Shown here: positions 13,440-25,195 of the stretch, one piece after another | Position numbering within the stretch: position 1 is the first letter of the stretch | Layout of the letters: every line of letters begins with the position of its first letter | Origin: Syngnathus acus | Taxonomy: Eukaryota; Chordata; Actinopteri; Syngnathiformes; Syngnathidae | Direction of reading: 5' to 3' | NCBI RefSeq assembly: GCF_901709675.1 | Contig: NC_051102.1 | Location: 6,669,412-6,733,411 of the forward strand | Length of the DNA stretch: 64,000 nucleotides | The notes under the pieces: generated by a model | Databases searched by the model: none | What the model saw: only the letters and a program-made list of their open reading frames with translations | Told to the model about the DNA's origin: nothing | Made by a program: the position numbers and the translations under genes

Positions 13440-13560
13440 ACAGTAGGGGGCAGCAGTTTTGAACTCAGGAAGGATCCACTCCTCGAATGAACTGTCCGAC
13501 CGGAAGTGATCTTATTTTGACACTTTTTGTTGACATCCGGTGATGTGACACGGCAAGACA
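13440..13560 (+). promoter_or_regulatory. capn10 promoter with CTCF-like and ETS motifs
   Basis: Upstream of capn10 there is a CTCF-like core (ACAGTAGGGGGCAGCAG, 13,440-13,456), then an ETS/GABP-type site (CCGGAAGTG, 13,500-13,508) and a reverse ETS-like CATCCGG (13,534-13,540). No TATA box is evident. ETS sites close to the start are usual for TATA-less housekeeping promoters, which fits a broadly expressed calpain. The transcription start is inferred to lie between these motifs and the ATG at 13,898. Confidence 0.5.
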
Positions 13561-13897
13561 CTTTGGGCTACAATCTCGTAAATGACAATAACATCATGAA
13601 TTTGTGTGGACATGATATATCATCTCCAGCGTGCAGGCTAACGCATGTTAGCTGTTATGATATGACGACGAGGGAAAAGATGCTTGGAGCAGGTGAAAGT
13701 GAAAACGACACGGTTTCTTTTTGGTGCCTTTGGCTATGAGAGAAACGAGTAACATTTTCCTACTAATTAAAATGGTTGGAGACGATGTGCAACGGCCCTT
13801 GGTTTACGACTTAGCTTTTTTTTTACTTTCAAAGGGGAATAGCCTTGATGACGGTAACATCTGACTGAAAGGACTCACCATACAGCAGGTTGGGGCC

Positions 13898-16800
13898 ATG
13901 AAGGCAGGGAAAATTAGAGAGTGTGTTCTCTTCGAGGACCTGGAGTTTCCCTCTGATGAGTCGTCCCTGTTTTGTGACAGCTCCACGCCCATCTCCAGAC
14001 TCCAGGGCCAAATCACTTGGCTCCGCCCACAGGTCAGACGCAGTTCCCTGTCAGTGTTAAAGTTGGAATATAAATTTCACTTTTGAAAATGAACTAATAC
14101 ATTTTCCACAGTGCAGTTTTCTAATTGATTGAAATGCACCTGGATGCAGGACTCGAACCATCTTGCTAAGTTACTAAAAATAGAATCAGTTTTTGATCTG
14201 TTGCACCATTTTTTTCCCCCATTTTCAGGAGATCTGCCGATCACCGGTTTTATTTCCTCACAACATCCATCTGAGGCATGCCAAGCAAGGCTTGTTGGGA
14301 GATTGTTGGTTTCTGTGCGCATGCTCGGTGCTGCTCAAGAACAAACATCTTCTGGACAGGGTACAGGAAACAATGCCCAACCATGACAATAATCAACCTT
14401 TCTGTGCTAGATTATTATTTCAATATCTTACCTTTTTGTAGGTATTTCCTCCGCACCAGCCCTTGTGGAGTGACAGCAACTACAGAGGCTCTTTTTACTT
14501 TCACTTTTGGGAGTTGGGACACTGGACAGAGGTGACCATCGATGACCGCCTGCCTTGTGTCGATTCGGCTCTCTGCTTCTCACACTGCCACGCCCCCTCT
14601 GCCTTCTGGGTGGCTCTGCTGGAAAAAGCATATGCCAAGTAAGTAGCCAGATTGTACTTCCCGGGATTATTATTTTAGACTAAATGGAGTTCTCCTTGTT
14701 TTTAAGACATCGCGGCTCATACGAGCGACTGTGGGCCGGGCAGGTGTCTGAGGCCTTGGTGGACTTAACCGGAGGTCTTGCAGAGTGTTGGAGCTGGTCT
14801 CGCTTTGGTTCAGAGGAGGAGCAGCACACATCAGAGAAGAACCACAACCAGGCCATGAAGAAAAGGCTGAAACTGGACCTCATCTATCCACTGAGAGCCA
14901 CTTGTGCACTCAGTTGCTCCACCCAAAGCATCCCAGGTGGTGTGTTTTGTTCACCTTTAACATTTTCATGACATCATCATGTCACTTTCTGTTAGGAGGC
15001 AACGAGCTGGGTCAGCACCATGCCATGGCTGTGGTGGAGTGGCTGGATGTGAAGACGCTAGCAGGAAGCCCGGTGCGACTGTTCAGGATCAGAAACCCAT
15101 GGGGGAGGTGCTGCTGGGGCGGAGCCTGGACAGAGGGGTGAGGTTAGATAGTCATTTAGATGATGCAGTGAGTAGACAGAAGATGATTAGTTAACAAGAT
15201 CCTGGAATGTTTTTTGTCTGACAATCCAATATACTCAGTGATTTTTTTAAAACTTTTATGCATGCTCTGTTTTTGCTCAGTTCTCCTCTCCCTTTGCAGC
15301 GGTTCGGGATGGCATTTGCTGGATTCAGTCGATGCTTTGGACATTCAAGCCAGGGCGGCTCAGGGTGAATTCTGGCTGGATGAGACTGAATTTTTCTCCC
15401 AGTTTGATGATGTCACAGTAGGCTACCCCATCACTGAGGAAGGGCACCTGCAAAGTATCTACACTGGTAATTGTCTTGTTCAGTACAATAGTCCCTATTT
15501 GGTTTTTTTTGTGGACCTTCTCAATGACGTCTCAAACAGGAAACCTTCTGCCTCACCGCCATCACCTGGCCGGACGCTGGGTAAAGGGCCTCTCATCCGG
15601 TGGAAGTCGAAACAGCAGCATCTACGGCACTAACCCAAAGTTCTGGCTCAAGATGTGCGAAAAAGGCGAGGTTATCGTATCTCTGCTGCAGCACGGGAAG
15701 CCAAGACACTTTGCAAACACGGAAGACGACGTGAGGCGCCAGCACTGCCAGGCCATTGCGTTACACATGTGGAAGGTTTGTGCCGTTACATGTTTTTAAG
15801 CCATGTGTGTGTGTAGTTTGTGTCAACACTTTGTACTTTCGTCAGGTGGAGAAGAAACGTTTGAATCTGAGCCGTACTTTGAACAAAGCGCCATGTGCTT
15901 CTACTCACTGCCACGCCCACCAGAGGGAGGTGGTGCTCCACGGGCTACTGGAGCTCGGACACTACCTTGTGATCCCCAGCACCTACCGACCAGGAGCGGA
16001 GGCCCGCTTCCTCATCAGGGTCTTCTCCTCCTCTACCTCATCTGTCAGGTAAGCACAGCGCTAATGCTAAAATGCTAATTCCTGGCTTGGATTTTACGTA
16101 CTCTACCGTTTTTAAGTTCCGGAGCTTCTTTGGATTTTTTCTTTTTTTTTTTAACCATATTAGCAATATTTTGAGATAGTAAGTGGCCTCACTCTGGTGA
16201 AAATGACAAATCAGTGTGATAATCTGAATTTTCCACATGTCCTCCATTAGTGCCCTGAAGAACCCAGCACCTCTCCTGCCATCAATTACAAACGGAGAGT
16301 GGGAGACCAATCACTTCCGGGGCTCGTGGGTGGAGGGAAGGTCCGCCGGAGGAAGCAGGAACTTCCCGTCCCACGTCCACAATCCTCGCTTCCCATTTAC
16401 CGTTTGTGACGAGCCAATTTTGCCGGGCCTCAACGTGAAGGTGAACCTGCGCCAGAACCGTGCCGACGCTGATCTGCTCCCCATCGGCTTCCATATTTAT
16501 AAGGTGATGCTTCATTCAAGCATTTCAAATAACATTGAAGTCTGACTTGGATGACTTACTTGCCTGATGCAGATACCAGCCGGGGAGCAAAATCATTCCA
16601 TCCCCAGTGAGGACCCCGTCGCCAGTTGTGTTCCCCACTGCTACACTCAGGATGTCAGCTTGTCCTGCGCTCTTCCACTTGGAGTTTACCTCGTCGTGCC
16701 ATCCACATACCAGCCGAACTGCGCCGCAGACTTCACCATCAGCCTTGCAAGGAGAATCCACAGGTTAGCTTTGCAACAATTAATTAGTACACTGTAGTCA

Positions 16801-17131
16801 AATACCATGGTCTGTTTTTTTTTCACATTACGGTTGGCTTTTCCATTCATTTCAGTAAATGAATTGAGAAATACATATTTTGAGTCATCACTGTATTCGT
16901 ATAAGTGATCCTGTGTGTGTGTGTGTCCTGCAGGAGAGTTGTGAAAAGCCAGGAGAAGCTGGGAAGAGCCATTCAGGAGGTTAGTAAACGATTCCATCTT
17001 TGGCAAACCAATTTGAAGCATAACTAACTAGTCGTTTCAGTGTTTTTGTGTATGGACAGAAGATGGCAGTAATGACTAACGCTTGTGTCCTTGTTATGCA
17101 GGTGTCTCACATCGCTGTGATGCAAAGCTAG
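13898..17131 (+). CDS. capn10: Calpain-10, atypical cysteine protease
   Basis: Twelve coding exons: 13898-14032, 14229-14360, 14442-14638, 14707-14936, 14996-15137, 15300-15466, 15540-15775, 15846-16048, 16251-16503, 16573-16763, 16934-16979, 17102-17131. They join in frame to 653 residues (human about 672). The cysteine-protease core is complete: Cys71 in GLLGDCWFL, His240 in GQHHAMAVV, Asn265 in RIRNPWGR. Two beta-sandwich C2-like domains (domain III type) follow, with the paired motifs [12 protein letters not shown] and [12 protein letters not shown]. There is no EF-hand domain, which is the diagnostic layout of calpain-10. Known roles of the family are in insulin secretion, GLUT4 traffic and cytoskeletal remodelling. 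The start [20 protein letters not shown] aligns with the human N-terminus. The 3' UTR extends to the AATAAA at 17,967. Confidence 0.96.
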
Positions 17132-17201
17132 CCGTCTTTGCCGCTTCACTGACGTCGGCCGGATGATGAAAGGACTCCCCCTCTGCCCTCCCCACAGAGA
17201 C

Positions 17202-17225
17202 TTGTGTGTGTGTGTGTGTGTGTGT
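17202..17225. repeat. (GT)n microsatellite in the capn10 3' UTR
   Basis: About 24 bp of GT dinucleotides about 70 bp after the capn10 stop codon, so transcribed in the 3' UTR. Confidence 0.9.
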
Positions 17226-17966
17226 TGCACATGACTTAGTGAGAATGTGTGAGTTGTGGGATGGGAGCTTCCCTTCATCCCCAAAAGCTGAATCTCTGGA
17301 CCGATGGGCAGCAAGGCACTCATTGGCCATTAGGACATCAGAGGTTGTCGGTGGGCTGGGCTGCTAATGAACTATGACGGGACTGGCTGGTGTAAACAAA
17401 CAGCCGCCATTGAAGAAAGCCGCCACTGCTGTTGCTCATTCAGTCAGTGATGCGCCCGCCGGACCTGAACAAAGGCTCCTCTCATGAAGGTCCTCACAGA
17501 AGCGCTGCGGGCAAGGGGTGAGGGGTTGCTCTGCCACCACTGAGCCAACCAAATTGCACCGCGACATAACCGTGCCATACCAAGCCAGGGTTGTCTACCA
17601 ATCCCCCCCCCCACGACAGCAATGAAATGCTTTCTGGACGTTCACACTGTCAGCAACATCCATACAGCAGGATGTGATGTCTGAAGCCATCCACAACCTC
17701 CAGCTCCCTTTTCCGTCCCCCCTCGGACCACCGCTCTGACCCAAACAGAGCCCCCCGAAGTGGCGGCGAGAGCAGATGACGAGCAGCGAGATGTGAGGGA
17801 TGAAACAAGAGCTGCGGCACATCAGAGGAGGTCGGCCCGTGTGATGAGGGTGCCAATTGGTTTTGTGTTGAGGCTGTGCGCCTTTGGCAGCCGGTTTGCC
17901 TCTTGCTCATCCACCATATCTGTCCTTCTGATGATTGACTCACTGGGAGACAGTGCCAAGTTAAAG

Positions 17967-17972
17967 AATAAA
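17967..17972 (+). terminator. capn10 polyadenylation signal
   Basis: Canonical AATAAA about 840 nt after the capn10 stop, the first on this strand that I saw in the 3' flank. It implies a 3' UTR of about 0.85 kb, ending about 0.9 kb before eif4e2. Confidence 0.6.
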
Positions 17973-18739
17973 AGGAGAGTTGTGTTGTACTTCTCATTTT
18001 AAAGTCCATGTGAAAAAGAAAAAGTTTATGAAGTTGCGCAAGTGTGATGCTAGCAATGATTGCCCACCTGCTATGTATACATGGAATTAAAAACATACCA
18101 GGTAGGCCAAGGTCCTCACTCAAAGTCCTCCAAGCCTGCTCCCGTTTTAGAAGTATTGTACAGCTCGGGATCAGCACATATGGCCACGATGGTCGTTTCC
18201 TTCATTTTGTTCTCTTTTCAGCAAACAAATGGCCCGCCATTACGTTGCGTGGTATGTCACGTGATACGTTCCCGAAGCTGATTGGTGTTTACTCACTTTA
18301 TATCCGGCGGAGAGGCGCTCTGCTTTCAGACGCGCTGGCATGCGTGAACTCCATTGACTGTGATTGATATGAAAATAAGAAAATATTTTATGATGCTTTC
18401 ATTATGATGCTGCGTTCACACCAAATTTCACACTTCACGAGCTGCTGGCTTTTATGCCACGCCCCTTAAAGGCACACATGATGTCCGACGCATGAAGACG
18501 AGTGCTTAGTATTGTTTTACGAAAAAGAGAGATGTTCTTTATTCATTAAAAACAATAAATGTAGTTCTTTGGGGGGGATGGGACGCACTAAAAATATTTC
18601 AGTTCATTTCAGCAGAAATATTTCAAAATCTGTACGAGTAAATTCGGAATTAAACTCATTCATAACTAAATCTGATGTCGCTCCAAGCATTGTAACAATA
18701 CAATCGTTGAAAATGATTGATATTGGCATTTAAATCCCA

Positions 18740-18867
18740 ACTTGCGCCATAACGACCAACGAAGCCCACGGCGATACGCCGTGCGCGTCCACGTCCACGC
18801 ACCGTGCGCGTCACCCTTCCTGCGGAATTCACTACAGTCGCCCTACGAGACTCCCATTAGGAACATA
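18740..18867 (+). promoter_or_regulatory. eif4e2 CpG-rich promoter / 5' UTR with direct repeat
   Basis: A CpG-rich stretch just upstream of the eif4e2 ATG contains two copies of CCGTGCGCGTC (18,779 and 18,802, period 23 bp) and a small inverted repeat (ACGGC-GATA-CGCCGT). No TATA box is seen. The position suggests a TATA-less promoter or the 5' UTR. Confidence 0.5.
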
Positions 18868-20801
18868 ATGAACAACAAATTTGATGCGTGAGTACATAAG
18901 GCAATGTGTGTATCGTCTGCAGTCGTGGAAGTTCCCACTCGGAGCTTGAAAGCAACTTAGATGAGTGTTGCTTGGAAAATGAGAGGCGTGTCTGGGGAAA
19001 AGCATGCTTTTGCGTTCAATGGCAACCACCAATAAACCCGCGCGAGGTATCGTGCCACATTGCTGTACAAAAGATGTTGTGACACTAAAAGTTACCATAT
19101 GTCATATTACCCCGGGGATATTCATATGTTGTTAGCTTTAGCTTAGCTCAAGAGGAAGGCTTAGGCCGCAAATCCCCGGTGTGGTAGTTGTTGAATGGCT
19201 GGCGAAAGGATGCGGAATCGCCCATTGCGGCCTGAAGCAACGCACGGGTAGCTGTCAAAATGACGATGGGGAAGTTTAAAGAGGTGTACATATTTATTTA
19301 TGCGGATATTTTCCACTCATACTGATTTGTACCATGTCATTTCAGGAAGTTTACACTGAGTAAAAGCTTTAAGTGTCAATACATATAGTAGACATGCAAG
19401 ACGTGTGGTCCTCTGGCTTTTTGCAGAAATTATAGAGTGAAGATACATACATGCATGCCTGGGTGTGCCTGTAGAACCAGCGGGAAGACTTCTTAAAAAG
19501 ATCTGACTATAGAATCTTTACACAGCACTGTGCAGTGGGGTTAGGGTGAAGGGTCATGAAGGATGAAAACAAGTATTATGTGTCTTTCCTTCAACTTCAG
19601 TTTGAAAGATGATGACAGCGGTGACCACGAACAGGACCAAGGCTCACCGAAAGACGGTGAGAAGGAAAGAATTGAAGACGATAACAAGGACCAGAACGTT
19701 ATAAGGAAGAAGGTACGTTTGCAGCGTCTTGTGCAGGGCCGGTGACAAACTCTGTTTACAACCACATTACCGTCATCTTCATTTTTTTTGTCATAGACGG
19801 TGATTCCAGGGGCGGGTGAGCACCCTCTTCAGTATAATTACACATTTTGGTACTCCAGAAGGAACCCGGGGAGACCGGCTAGCACTCAGAGCTACGAGCA
19901 GAACATTAGACAGATTGGTAGCTTTGCCTCGGTATGTAGGTTCTCATCAAAACAGCTGGACCAGGGGTGGCCCATATTGATGAATTTCGTCATCTTGCTG
20001 ATTTTCCCCAAGGTGGAGCAGTTCTGGCGTTTTTACAGTCACATGATTCGACCAGGAGACCTAACGGGCCACAGTGACTTCCATCTCTTCAAAGAAGGCA
20101 TCAAACCCATGTGGGAGGATGATGCCAACAAGATGGGCGGCAAGTGGATCATCCGTTTGCGGAAAGGCCTGGCGTCCCGCTGCTGGGAAAACCTGATCCT
20201 GGCTATTCTGGGTGAGCAGTTCATGGTTGGCGAGGAAATCTGCGGCGCCGTCGTGTCGGTCCGCTTTCAGGTATATACCCAGAACATAACACAATGTAGA
20301 TAAAAGCAATATTTTTGACATGGATGCCTTGGTTGGTACTAACTCCTTCCAGGAGGACATCATCTCCATCTGGAACAAAACAGCTAGCGACCGATCCACC
20401 ACGTCCCGCATCAGAGATACGCTCCGACGGGTCCTCAACTTGCCCCCCAACACCATCATGGACTACAAGACACACACGGACAGCATTAAGTATGTATGTC
20501 TCGCATCACTTTCTATGACTTCTACCGCACCCACGCATGCATGCACACATTGTAGAACTTGCTGAAATATTTGTAATCACCTCAAGGAATTTCATTCATG
20601 TAAGTTAGTCGTACACTACAATCAGCACCTCGTGTTTTGTTTTTACATCATGCAAAATCAATTTTTACGGAGGTCGAGAAATTTGTAGTCCGTGGCTGTT
20701 TGTGTTGAGGTCAATTGGTGGGAATCTGGAATGATCTGTTGCTCCATTGCAGAGCATGGGAAGACTTCCATGGTCTGGTGAATGCTAGCGGCGGACGTTA
20801 G
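18868..20801 (+). CDS. eif4e2: eIF4E type 2 (4EHP), cap-binding translational repressor
   Basis: Six coding exons: 18868-18887, 19601-19712, 19797-19931, 20013-20270, 20353-20489, 20753-20801, joining to 236 residues (human main form about 245). The first exon holds only MNNKFDA, as in mammals. An acidic linker (LKDDDSGDHEQD) follows, then the eIF4E fold with YTFWYSRR, VEQFWRFYSHM, KPMWEDDANKMGGKWI and ENLILAILGEQF, nearly identical to human. 4EHP binds the mRNA cap but not eIF4G; with GIGYF and other partners it represses translation and supports ribosome-collision control. The last exon encodes AWEDFHGLVNASGGR, which matches the alternative C-terminus I remember from mammals rather than the longer MPGRLGPQ tail. 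It runs convergently to the scramblase gene, whose stop is only about 0.3 kb beyond the poly(A) signal. Confidence 0.96.
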
Positions 20802-21707
20802 CCCTCCTGCCACCTCACACCTCTACAAGGTTGGCAACCGTTTTGTCAGATTTTGTAATCCAGCAATGTAAGCACGCTTGTGGCTTCCTTGTTTGCAGGT
20901 GTGTTTTTATATCACGTCGCTGTGGTGGATGGAGAGGGCGGATCATGTGTCCGGGTGGGGAGGAGGAAACCCGCTGCGTGGATTGACCGAGCGAAGGCCG
21001 GCAACAAATGACGGGAAAGAGCACTCCTTCTTTGGCTCCGCTTGGGTGCGACCAGAAAGCCCTTTGAACAGAAGAGAGAAACAACGGATGTCTCAGACTG
21101 GTTTTTTTTTTTTCAAATCTTTTTTTCTAGCAAGTTGAAGTTTAGCGGACTGTTGTTCGGCTATTTGCTCAAAAGCTGTTGACAAAAAGTGTTCTTGGCT
21201 GAATTCATCAACCCTTTTCTAATTGTTCACGTCACATGACTTCCTCGACCGCTCTCGGGACTCAAACAGGGTTTGTGGTCGAAGTTCTTGTAATACTGTG
21301 CTGTGTTTTAACTGCAATTCTTCTGTCCAACTTGACTTTCTACTGTTATCATTTATCTGTAAAGACAGATTGCTGAAGATTGAATCAGCCAGGATTCTCC
21401 TTCTCTGACCTGGAAGTAGAATTCCAAAAAGAGAGGAAAAGGCACACTTACACATACTCGGAATCTTACGAATGGACTGCTACGCTGTTCTCAACTAGTC
21501 CAAGGAAATGGGCTGTGCTTTAATGCCGTCAAGCATTTACAATACGGACATTTTCTGCTTTTATCATTTTATATCCATGAGTGTGATGAATCCACTGAAG
21601 TTTTCTTTTTTCCAATTTTTCTATTGGGAAAACTGTAACGCCACCTTTGTTTGGTGGTGACGATTGGGGAAGATGCAAGTTGGATGTACGTTAAATGGAT
21701 GAAAAGC

Positions 21708-21733
21708 AATAAATATGCAGCTGCTGCTAATAA
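21708..21733 (+). terminator. eif4e2 polyadenylation signals
   Basis: Two AATAAA hexamers lie close together (21,708-21,713 and about 21,727) in an AT-rich stretch about 0.9 kb after the eif4e2 stop. They leave only about 0.3 kb before the stop codon of the convergent scramblase gene, so the two 3' UTRs may overlap. Confidence 0.55.
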
Positions 21734-22016
21734 AGCGTCTGCCTTGAATACTTCAATGCTTTTAAATTCACTGTAAATTGAAAATATGTATGTTTAACAC
21801 CACAGAGAAGAGTATTGTAAAAAATGAAATTTATATATCATAAATAAAATTTGACTAGAATTTCCTCATAGCAGTCCAGAAGATGTTTTCCATGGCCTCG
21901 GCAAAATAAAACTAAGAATAAAGAATGTCAAAGTTGTTAAAAATGGAAGTGATTGTTATAATAATATCTAGTTCAGTCAAATGAATTTGAACATTTTACC
22001 TGTAAGTTATCGTCCT

Positions 22017-24352
22017 TCAGCTCATCTCAAAAAACATGTAATTCTGCAAAAAGAGAAAGACAACAGCAGCATTAGTGACCCTTTCGGGTTTGATGAAACC
22101 TAATTCCGTTCTGAAACCAGTTCGGAAATTTCTTTTCATTTGTAATTAGTTAAATGACCGTTAATGTTCCGCATAGCCAATCAAGGAAATTGAGCCAAAT
22201 GACCGTCCCTTACCAGTAAGAATGTGGCTGCCAGTAGCAACAGTTTAGTTTGTGAATCCATCTCAAGTGGCACTGAAACATTTCAATAAATTCATAAATT
22301 GTCATTAATCTAAAACGCACGTGTACATTCATCAAATCTCCTTACCGTCCATCCCAAAATATTCATGGTCCATGTTATGCTCTTGGTGAAAGCCGGGCCA
22401 TTTCTTCCATATGGTACCGATGTCCTCACCAATATTGGAGACAATCTAAAAAAACAATAGATGTGGCTTTTTGGTGAAAATAGGTGTTTCTGGTAGGTGA
22501 GCACTACCTGAAATTGCTGATTTGACAAGCAGCGAATTGGGCAGCATGGGCCTTGAATTCGGACGGCACACGTTCCGTGGGAGTCTTTGACTTCGAAAAG
22601 AGGCGTGAACATGCTCCACCTGGCAAAACAGGACCACAAACACACACTTATTACTTGTGATAGTGTTTCGGCCCTTTCTGGCCAGGACCTCTCTCTCTCC
22701 CACCACTGGAACGACAGAATCTCTCCTGCAGTGAGCAACCTGGCAACCGCCAAGCCGGCCTTGATGCTTGATTGCTCCCATTTTCAGCTGTCATGATTCC
22801 GCAGCACCAAAATTGTTTGCTCGCTGTCACAGGAGTTCAAACTGGGACAGGCTTTTATTACGGCACAACGGAGGGAATTTTCATACCAAGTAGATCATCC
22901 AAACCTTCGCCAGCTTTGTCTCAATTAGACATCCGGCGTTGCTTCTGGAAAACTCTAAAATTGACATCCAAAGCTAGCCGGTGTTATTCTCACGTATCCT
23001 CTGGGCCCCGACCAATAGGGGGCGCCCAAGAGCATCGGTGCATTTATGTCTGATTTTCTTTGTTGTTGTTCTTTGTTGCTATTCTTATGCTACAAATTAT
23101 TTGTGCACTCGACTCTAGTGGTTAGGTCTCGCGTGGGACAAACGGATTATTTCGGTGTTGCCATTAGTGAGCTTTCCCCATTAGGAAGGATGCGGCATTC
23201 CTTCCCGCTCACGCTGCTCGGGTGCTGTCAATTGCGGCTCCGAGCAAAACAGCTGCTTAGTGCTTCTTTAGACCTCTCTGTGCTATTTCTTGCTCTGGGA
23301 GTGGAAAAAACAAGCACGTGACACGTGCAGTCTGGGAAAGTTGAGATAAGTGTCTCACAATGAGCACAAAAGGCTTCGTTCCTACGTGTGAAAGAAAAAG
23401 GCCGCAGGTGTCGTCGTGGCTAAAATCTAATCACAGTAGATGTTCCTCATTACCCATTCAAAGAAATAAAAATACTCTTAATAATCTTCATTCTTTTTAA
23501 TGCAAAAGATAATTTGTGCTATAGTGGCTCGGGTGTGGCCGACCTTTGGCACACGGTGCCGATGAGCTGCTTCTGGCCCGTGTAGGCGCTTATTTCCATC
23601 AGGCAACAGCCAAGGCAGCAGGCATCCATCCTGAGAGGTCTGTCCAAGTAGAAAACCTGGTGGCCCTGCTGGTCGAAGCCCTGCAAGGAGCAGGATCGAG
23701 CTGGACCACAACACTGAAGGCACACGCATGAACTCTCTGAAAACAAGGAAGGAAACAGGAAGGAGATGCTGAAAAGCACATGGAGATATAGTTCATGAAA
23801 ATAACTCAAAAAATGTACATTTAAATTGATTTACATTTATAAAGAAAACATTTAATGACATTTAAAAGCAAAGGAAATGTTGTAACTGAGCCCAAACTTT
23901 TAAACAATAATGTAGGTCAGATTGCGCAATAGTACCTTCCACCGCCACAAACAACTGGGACCTGCTGGCTCCCGTGGCAATGCTGTAGATCCTCTGAGGA
24001 ACACACTGCGGTCCTACAAGTAGAAGCAAATCACTTGGGAGCTGATCTACAAACATACGTTTGCTCCAAGAAGACAGCACTCACCCTCAAGTTGCGGTCT
24101 GGCAGTGATATGAAACTGACTGACATCATCCAGCACGCTCAAAGAGTTGGAGGAGCCTCCCGCGCCATCCTCGCTCCTCGGCGCACCCGGGACCTGCTCG
24201 GCTGACATTTGGAGAGCTTTGCATCCGTGTGGGTGAGGGTGGCACTCGCACACAGGACTGCATTTATTCTGGAAGGCTCGGAAAATCACGCGGATGTGAT
24301 TCTCTCGTTCCAGTTGGCCGTAGGGAAGAGGTTGATTCGTCACGGTGGACAT
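22017..24352 (-). CDS. Phospholipid scramblase family protein, divergent
   Basis: Coding exons in transcript order: 24352-24085, 24013-23936, 23736-23544, 22619-22508, 22445-22346, 22272-22214, 22043-22017; 278 residues. A 5' UTR exon ends at 24,586 and splices to 24,363. Family marks: CCGPARS, YLDRPLRMDACCLGCCLME (palmitoylation-type Cys cluster), a conserved Trp in CQRWSMFTPLF, the GPCCPIRC strand, IWKKWPGF, an acidic Ca-binding-like HNMDHEYFGMDVPLEMD, and a C-terminal hydrophobic helix LLLLAATFLLNYMFFEMS. Scramblases move lipids between bilayer leaflets in a Ca-dependent way and some act in signalling. Unlike PLSCR1-4 there is no Pro-rich N-terminus; instead residues from about 28 carry KCSPVCECHPHPHGC. 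I cannot assign a numbered paralogue, so no symbol is given. Confidence 0.88.
23012..23026 (+). promoter_or_regulatory. CTCF-like motif
   Basis: CCAATAGGGGGCGCC closely fits the CTCF core consensus in forward orientation. It lies in an intron of the scramblase gene. This is sequence resemblance only. Confidence 0.4.
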
Positions 24353-25195
24353 GGTAGCGAGACCTAAGAAGAATCGCACGTATCGAAATCAAAATCCCGT
24401 AAAGAATCACAAAAACCCGTCGAGTTCATCTTCATTGTTTCGCTAAGGCCCGAGATCACTTTGTTGACATTACAACACTCGTTAAGGATGTTTATGACAT
24501 TGTAAATTCTAGATCCAGACATTAAACTGTGACGTGATCATTAAAAGTGGTGTCGTAAAATAGTTTTTAAAAGTTCTTTGCTTACCTTCAGTGGTCAGGC
24601 CCCCATCCTTGTTCAGACATTGAATGTAAGAGTGAGCTGAACCAAAGTGTGTGTGTCCATGATGTGAAGAGCGGGTTGGGTTTGTTCGCTCTGTGTGCCA
24701 ATATTCACGTAGTAATGTTTGGCTTAGTGACTGTGTGTCTAGAGAGCTTCTCACCCGCCTCTGTTGCCCTGACAACCGGCCGGATCTGCCTTTTGTTGGG
24801 GCCTAAAGGCAGCATTCGGCCGTGTAATTGAAGTCCTGGAGGGGGGGGGGCTCTAAGTCTGTGTTTGTTGGTCGTACCCAAGGTGGCAGGTTGGACACCG
24901 AAAATAAAGTTGGCACAAATCAAACCAGGCAGTGTATGTAGCATGATACAAATATAATGAGAAGAACGTCTAAAAATAAAATCAACGATAGAAAACAGAA
25001 TGCAATTTTTTTCCAAATTTTTAAGGAACATTTTGTTTGTCATAAAATGTCATGTAAAACATAAAACAGGGTTCCTGGATTACAACCATGGAGCTTTTCA
25101 TCACCAGAAAAAAAAAACAGTTAACCTTGGTTTGTACTGACTAAAACTGAAGGATCAGTTTGAATCCTGAAAGAATAGACATGAGGTGATCTGCT

